DNA of 64,000 nucleotides from JAXMHQ01 sp046346665 (GTDB lineage: Bacteria; Verrucomicrobiota; Verrucomicrobiia; Limisphaerales; JAXMHQ01), in assembly GCA_046346665.1 (NCBI GenBank), contig JAXMHQ010000029.1:1-64000 (forward strand), given 5' to 3'. The notes under the pieces were generated by a model that saw nothing but the letters and a program-made list of their open reading frames with translations, was not told the origin of the DNA and did no database searches. Each line of letters starts with the position of its first letter. Within the stretch, counting starts at the first letter, position 1. This document shows, piece by piece, positions 61,716 through 64,000 of the stretch. Position numbers and translations under genes: made by a program.

Positions 61716-62162
61716 TCACCCCTCCATCTCCGCAATCGCCTTTTGCACAATCTCCAGGTCGCTCACGCCTCGAAAACCACTGTAGCCAACCGATAATTTC
61801 AATTCCCCGTTCACCACAATCGGCTGCCCGCCTTCCCATCCGATGAAGTCAGGCCGAATGATTCCGAACTGATGTTCGTTGAGCTTGCCGGCGTAAACCT
61901 GCTTCTCGAATTCGCCGGTCTTGAGCCCCGTGATCCACACCTGGCTGGCTTTCGTCCAGGCCACCCGAAAACATTGCCGCTGCCGGATTTTGTCCGCGCC
62001 AAACATCTTCCCATGCACCGCCCCCGCCTCATCGATAATGCACAGCGCGCTGTTGCCGTCATTCAACTTCCGGTCGGCCTCCACAGCAAGGTAGTCGGGT
62101 ACATGCCTTTCAACGGCCGCGATGAGTTTCTGAATCAGCTCCGCGCGTTCTGTCGAATTCAT
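61716..62162 (-). CDS. GlcG/HbpS-like (DUF336) protein
   Basis: 148 residues. A short alpha/beta PAS-like fold: GNSALCIIDEAGAVHGKMFGAD in the first half, FIGWEGGQPIVVNGELKLSVGYSGFRGVSDLEIVQKA in the second, which follows the GGxPI - G - VSG - Dx(E/L) pattern of the HbpS/GlcG family, though with changes (SGFRG for SG-x-x). Members bind haem or cobalamin or have no known role. ATG 62162 starts at MNSTERAEL. Confidence 0.6.
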   Translation of the reverse strand: MNSTERAELIQKLIAAVERHVPDYLAVEADRKLNDGNSALCIIDEAGAVHGKMFGADKIRQRQCFRVAWTKASQVWITGLKTGEFEKQVYAGKLNEHQFGIIRPDFIGWEGGQPIVVNGELKLSVGYSGFRGVSDLEIVQKAIAEMEG

Positions 62163-62331
62163 GGGGGCCAGAGTCCGGCGGCGGGAAAGGAAAGGCAAGC
62201 GCGTTCACTTGAAATTGCCTGGCTCGCTGACACCGCGCCGGGCGAGCCGGGATGCACCAAGTGTTTGCGCCCATCGACAACTGGTTCTAAGTTCGTCGCG
62301 AATCTGATTAATAGCTGAAGTCTTGAAAATT

Positions 62332-63381
62332 ATGCCGACCTTGTTTGATCCTGTCCGCATCGGCGACTGGCAACTGCCCAATCGCATCGTCATGGCCCCG
62401 CTGACCCGCTGCCGCGCCGGCGCGGCCCGCGTGCCCAACAGCCTCATGGCGGAATATTACCGCCAGCGCGCCTCGGCCGGACTCATCATTTCCGAAGCCA
62501 CCTCGGTCAGCCCCGCGGGCGTCGGCTATCCCGATACTCCCGGCATCTGGTCCGAAGAACAAGTCCGCGGCTGGAAACTGGTCACCGACGCCGTCCACGC
62601 GGCCGGAGGACGCATGCTGCTCCAGCTTTGGCACGTCGGCCGGGTGTCCGACCCTTCCTATCTCAACGGCGCCCTGCCCGTCGCCCCCAGCGCCATCGCG
62701 CCCGCGGGACACGTCAGCCTGATCCGGCCGATGAAACCCTTCGTGACTCCGCGCGCTCTCGAGCTCCACGAAATTCCCGGCATCATCGAAGCCTACCGCA
62801 AGGGCGCCGAAAACGCGCAGCGCGCCGGGTTCGACGGCGTCGAAATCCACGGCGCCAACGGCTACCTCATCGACCAGTTTCTCCAGGACAACTCCAACCG
62901 GCGCACGGACGCTTACGGCGGCCCGATTGAAAATCGCGCGCGCCTGGCGCTCGAAGTGACCGATGCGGTCATCGGCGTCTGGGGCGCGGGTCGCGTGGGC
63001 ATGCACCTCGCGCCGCGCGGCGGTTCGCATGACATGGGCGATTCCGACCCGGCGGCCACGTTCGGTTACCTGGCGCGCGAACTCGGCCGTCGCCGGATCG
63101 CGTTCCTGTGCGCCCGCGAATCCCTCGGCGAACCGCGTTTCGGACCGGGCCTCAAGAAGGCTTTTGGCGGGAGTTACATTGCCAACGAAAAATTCACGCT
63201 CGAGACCGCCACCCGAATTCTTGCCGCCGGCGAAGCCGACGCGGTGGCGTTCGGCGTGCCGTTCCTAGCCAACCCCGATTTGCCGGAACGATTCCGCCGC
63301 AATGCCCCGCTGAACCCGCCCGACCAATCCACCTTCTACGCCCCGGGCCCGAAGGGTTACACGGATTACCCGGCCCTGTAA
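62332..63381 (+). CDS. Old-yellow-enzyme family alkene reductase (NemA-like)
   Basis: 349 residues. An FMN TIM barrel with LPNRIVMAPLTRCRA, SEATSVSPAGVGYPDTPGIW, LQLWHVGRVS, the substrate pair in EIHGANGYLIDQFLQD (His, Asn) and NRRTDAYGG, then an FMN phosphate site AFGVPFLANPDLPERF. It reduces activated C=C bonds or nitro groups with NAD(P)H. The length and the final YPAL match NemA/FadH-type OYEs. ATG 62332 was chosen over the TTG three codons upstream. Confidence 0.93.
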   Translation: MPTLFDPVRIGDWQLPNRIVMAPLTRCRAGAARVPNSLMAEYYRQRASAGLIISEATSVSPAGVGYPDTPGIWSEEQVRGWKLVTDAVHAAGGRMLLQLWHVGRVSDPSYLNGALPVAPSAIAPAGHVSLIRPMKPFVTPRALELHEIPGIIEAYRKGAENAQRAGFDGVEIHGANGYLIDQFLQDNSNRRTDAYGGPIENRARLALEVTDAVIGVWGAGRVGMHLAPRGGSHDMGDSDPAATFGYLARELGRRRIAFLCARESLGEPRFGPGLKKAFGGSYIANEKFTLETATRILAAGEADAVAFGVPFLANPDLPERFRRNAPLNPPDQSTFYAPGPKGYTDYPAL

Positions 63382-63401
63382 CGCAGGCCGTCCAACGGGA
63401 A

Positions 63402-63495
63402 CGGAGTGCTGGAGTCTTGGAGTCGTGGAGTGTTGAAAGGGACCATCGCGCGAGAGTCCGTTCACCACTCTATTACTCCACATCTCCCCGGCTCC
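63402..63495. repeat. Palindrome equal to the interior of family A copy A1
   Basis: CGGAGTGCTGGAGTCTTGG, GGAGTGTTGAAAGGGA and an ATCGCGCGAGAG centre, followed by mirror words ACTCTATTACTCC. It matches 15268-15360 inside copy A1 but lacks the GGGGCGAGACT ends. Confidence 0.8.
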
Positions 63496-63590
63496 ATGGC
63501 CTCCCCCGGATTCCTCGTCCGCGCAAGGGAAGCGTGCGCGCGTTGAAATCCGCCCCGCACGGCGAGCGGCCGGAGAACTGAGAAGGTCTG

Positions 63591-63734
63591 CTGGACGCGA
63601 ATTGACGCGAGTTACCACGAACTCGGGTTCAGCAGAAAAGGATTTCTTCCCAATCCGTGTCCATCCGTGGTTAAGAAGACCCGATGCAATTGCCACAGGA
63701 ATTAGCGGTCATTTGCGTCGATTCGTGTCAAGCC
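63591..63734. repeat. Family C arms enclosing a family B arm
   Basis: GGACGCGAATTGACGCGAG at 63593-63611 and its counterpart GCGTCGATTCGTGTCAAG at 63715-63732 face each other; ATCCGTGTCCATCCGTGG lies between them at 63653-63670. It shows that families can be nested. Confidence 0.65.
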
Positions 63735-63792
63735 GCACTGGAACCCCAAACATACCTGTGTTAGGGTCTGGCCCAATCACAGGACAAACTGA

Positions 63793-64000
63793 ATGAATCG
63801 ACTCATCGTTTCGCTTTTGGCGGGCATCCTCGCGGGCTGCGGCGTCGCAGACGCCGCCGAAAAACCGAATGTCATCCACATCGTCGCCGACGACCTCGGC
63901 TGGAAGGATGTCGGGTTCAACGGGTGCGCGGACATCCGGACACCCAACCTCGATAAACTCGCGCGGGACGGCGCCCGGTTCACGCAGTTCTACGTGCAGC
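63793..64000 (+). CDS. Sulfatase family protein, N-terminal part (cut by window end)
   Basis: The 69 visible residues start with an export signal (MNRLIVSLLAGILAGCG; LAGC could be a lipobox), then KPNVIHIVADDLGWKDVG, the metal-binding start of S1 arylsulfatases (two Asp in ADDLG), and TPNLDKLARDGARFTQFYV, the standard next block. The Cys/Ser-x-Pro-x-Arg active-site motif would lie just beyond the window. A polysaccharide sulfatase role is plausible in this gene neighbourhood. Confidence 0.88.
   Translation, partial: MNRLIVSLLAGILAGCGVADAAEKPNVIHIVADDLGWKDVGFNGCADIRTPNLDKLARDGARFTQFYVQ

Larger units (their letters stand above)
63382..63792. other. Repeat-rich intergenic region before the sulfatase gene
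   Basis: No gene. In order it contains a GGAGTGCTGGAGT-word palindrome (63402-63495), family C words (63591-63630), a family B arm (63651-63675) and a family C arm in the opposite orientation (63709-63734). The sulfatase promoter is probably in the last 60 bases. Confidence 0.6.

Overview
The window looks like a chromosomal segment of a Verrucomicrobiota bacterium, most likely of the Limisphaerales/Pedosphaera type. The reasons are the GC-rich codon use, several large secreted beta-rich proteins whose C-termini end in the YRLK/FRLK pattern common in that group, Gram-negative envelope genes (kdsB, gmhB), a menaquinone-type sdhCAB, and intergenic regions packed with dispersed palindromic word repeats. 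The assignment is an inference from gene content. No rRNA, tRNA, CRISPR array or prophage was seen.

Layout. 0.1-3.7 kb: a secreted acetylesterase and two glycosyltransferase-like genes. 3.8-6.6 kb: the C-terminal half only of carbamoyl-phosphate synthase (split carB) and a frameshifted pyrF. 6.6-11.6 kb: a secreted phosphoesterase and a 1248-residue beta-helix protein. 11.7-21.7 kb: a pectin/hexuronate and fucoside block (GH105-DUF4861, kduI, kduD, DUF4965-type protein, ExuT-like transporter, GH95). 22.0-24.8 kb: an EmrAB-type efflux pair. 25.0-28.6 kb: fatty-acid genes fabD-fabG-acpP-fabF on the minus strand, with an intact IS256-family element (9-bp target duplication) about 67 bp upstream of fabD. 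30.2-36.4 kb: a Dabb protein, a hybrid histidine kinase, xerD, purC and a nucleotide-sugar epimerase. 37.2-42.4 kb: an IPT/TIG-repeat protein, rpsU, a TIM-barrel sugar isomerase-like protein and a CCA-adding enzyme. 42.5-48.5 kb: an NtrC-type regulator, a GT2 enzyme, a flippase, an M20 deacetylase, a CoA-binding protein and a small protein. 48.7-52.2 kb: sdhCAB. 52.3-59.0 kb: a HAD hydrolase, a VanZ-like protein, folC, pyrG, kdsB, a REP-associated transposase (RAYT) in its own palindrome clusters, and gmhB. 59.2-64.0 kb: a secreted protein, a LOG-family protein, a GlcG-like protein, an OYE reductase and the start of a sulfatase.

How the genes work together. GH105, KduI, KduD and ExuT form a coherent route: unsaturated (rhamno)galacturonides are cleaved outside the cytoplasm, hexuronates are imported, and 5-keto-4-deoxyuronate is isomerised and reduced. 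GH95 and the acetylesterase would remove side groups. carB, pyrF and pyrG are pyrimidine genes. kdsB and gmhB serve LPS core synthesis.

The most unusual content is the repeats. At least ten families of short tandem words (9-12 nt), usually followed by their reverse complement so that they fold back, fill most intergenic gaps. One family (A) has conserved inverted ends, a CGCGCG centre and exchangeable interiors. Two families sit in-frame inside coding sequences (the GH95 gene and the HAD hydrolase). Several copies supply or touch stop codons. This resembles the Rickettsia palindromic elements in behaviour, but with many families. The RAYT with flanking REP-like direct and inverted repeats is a separate, recognisable system.
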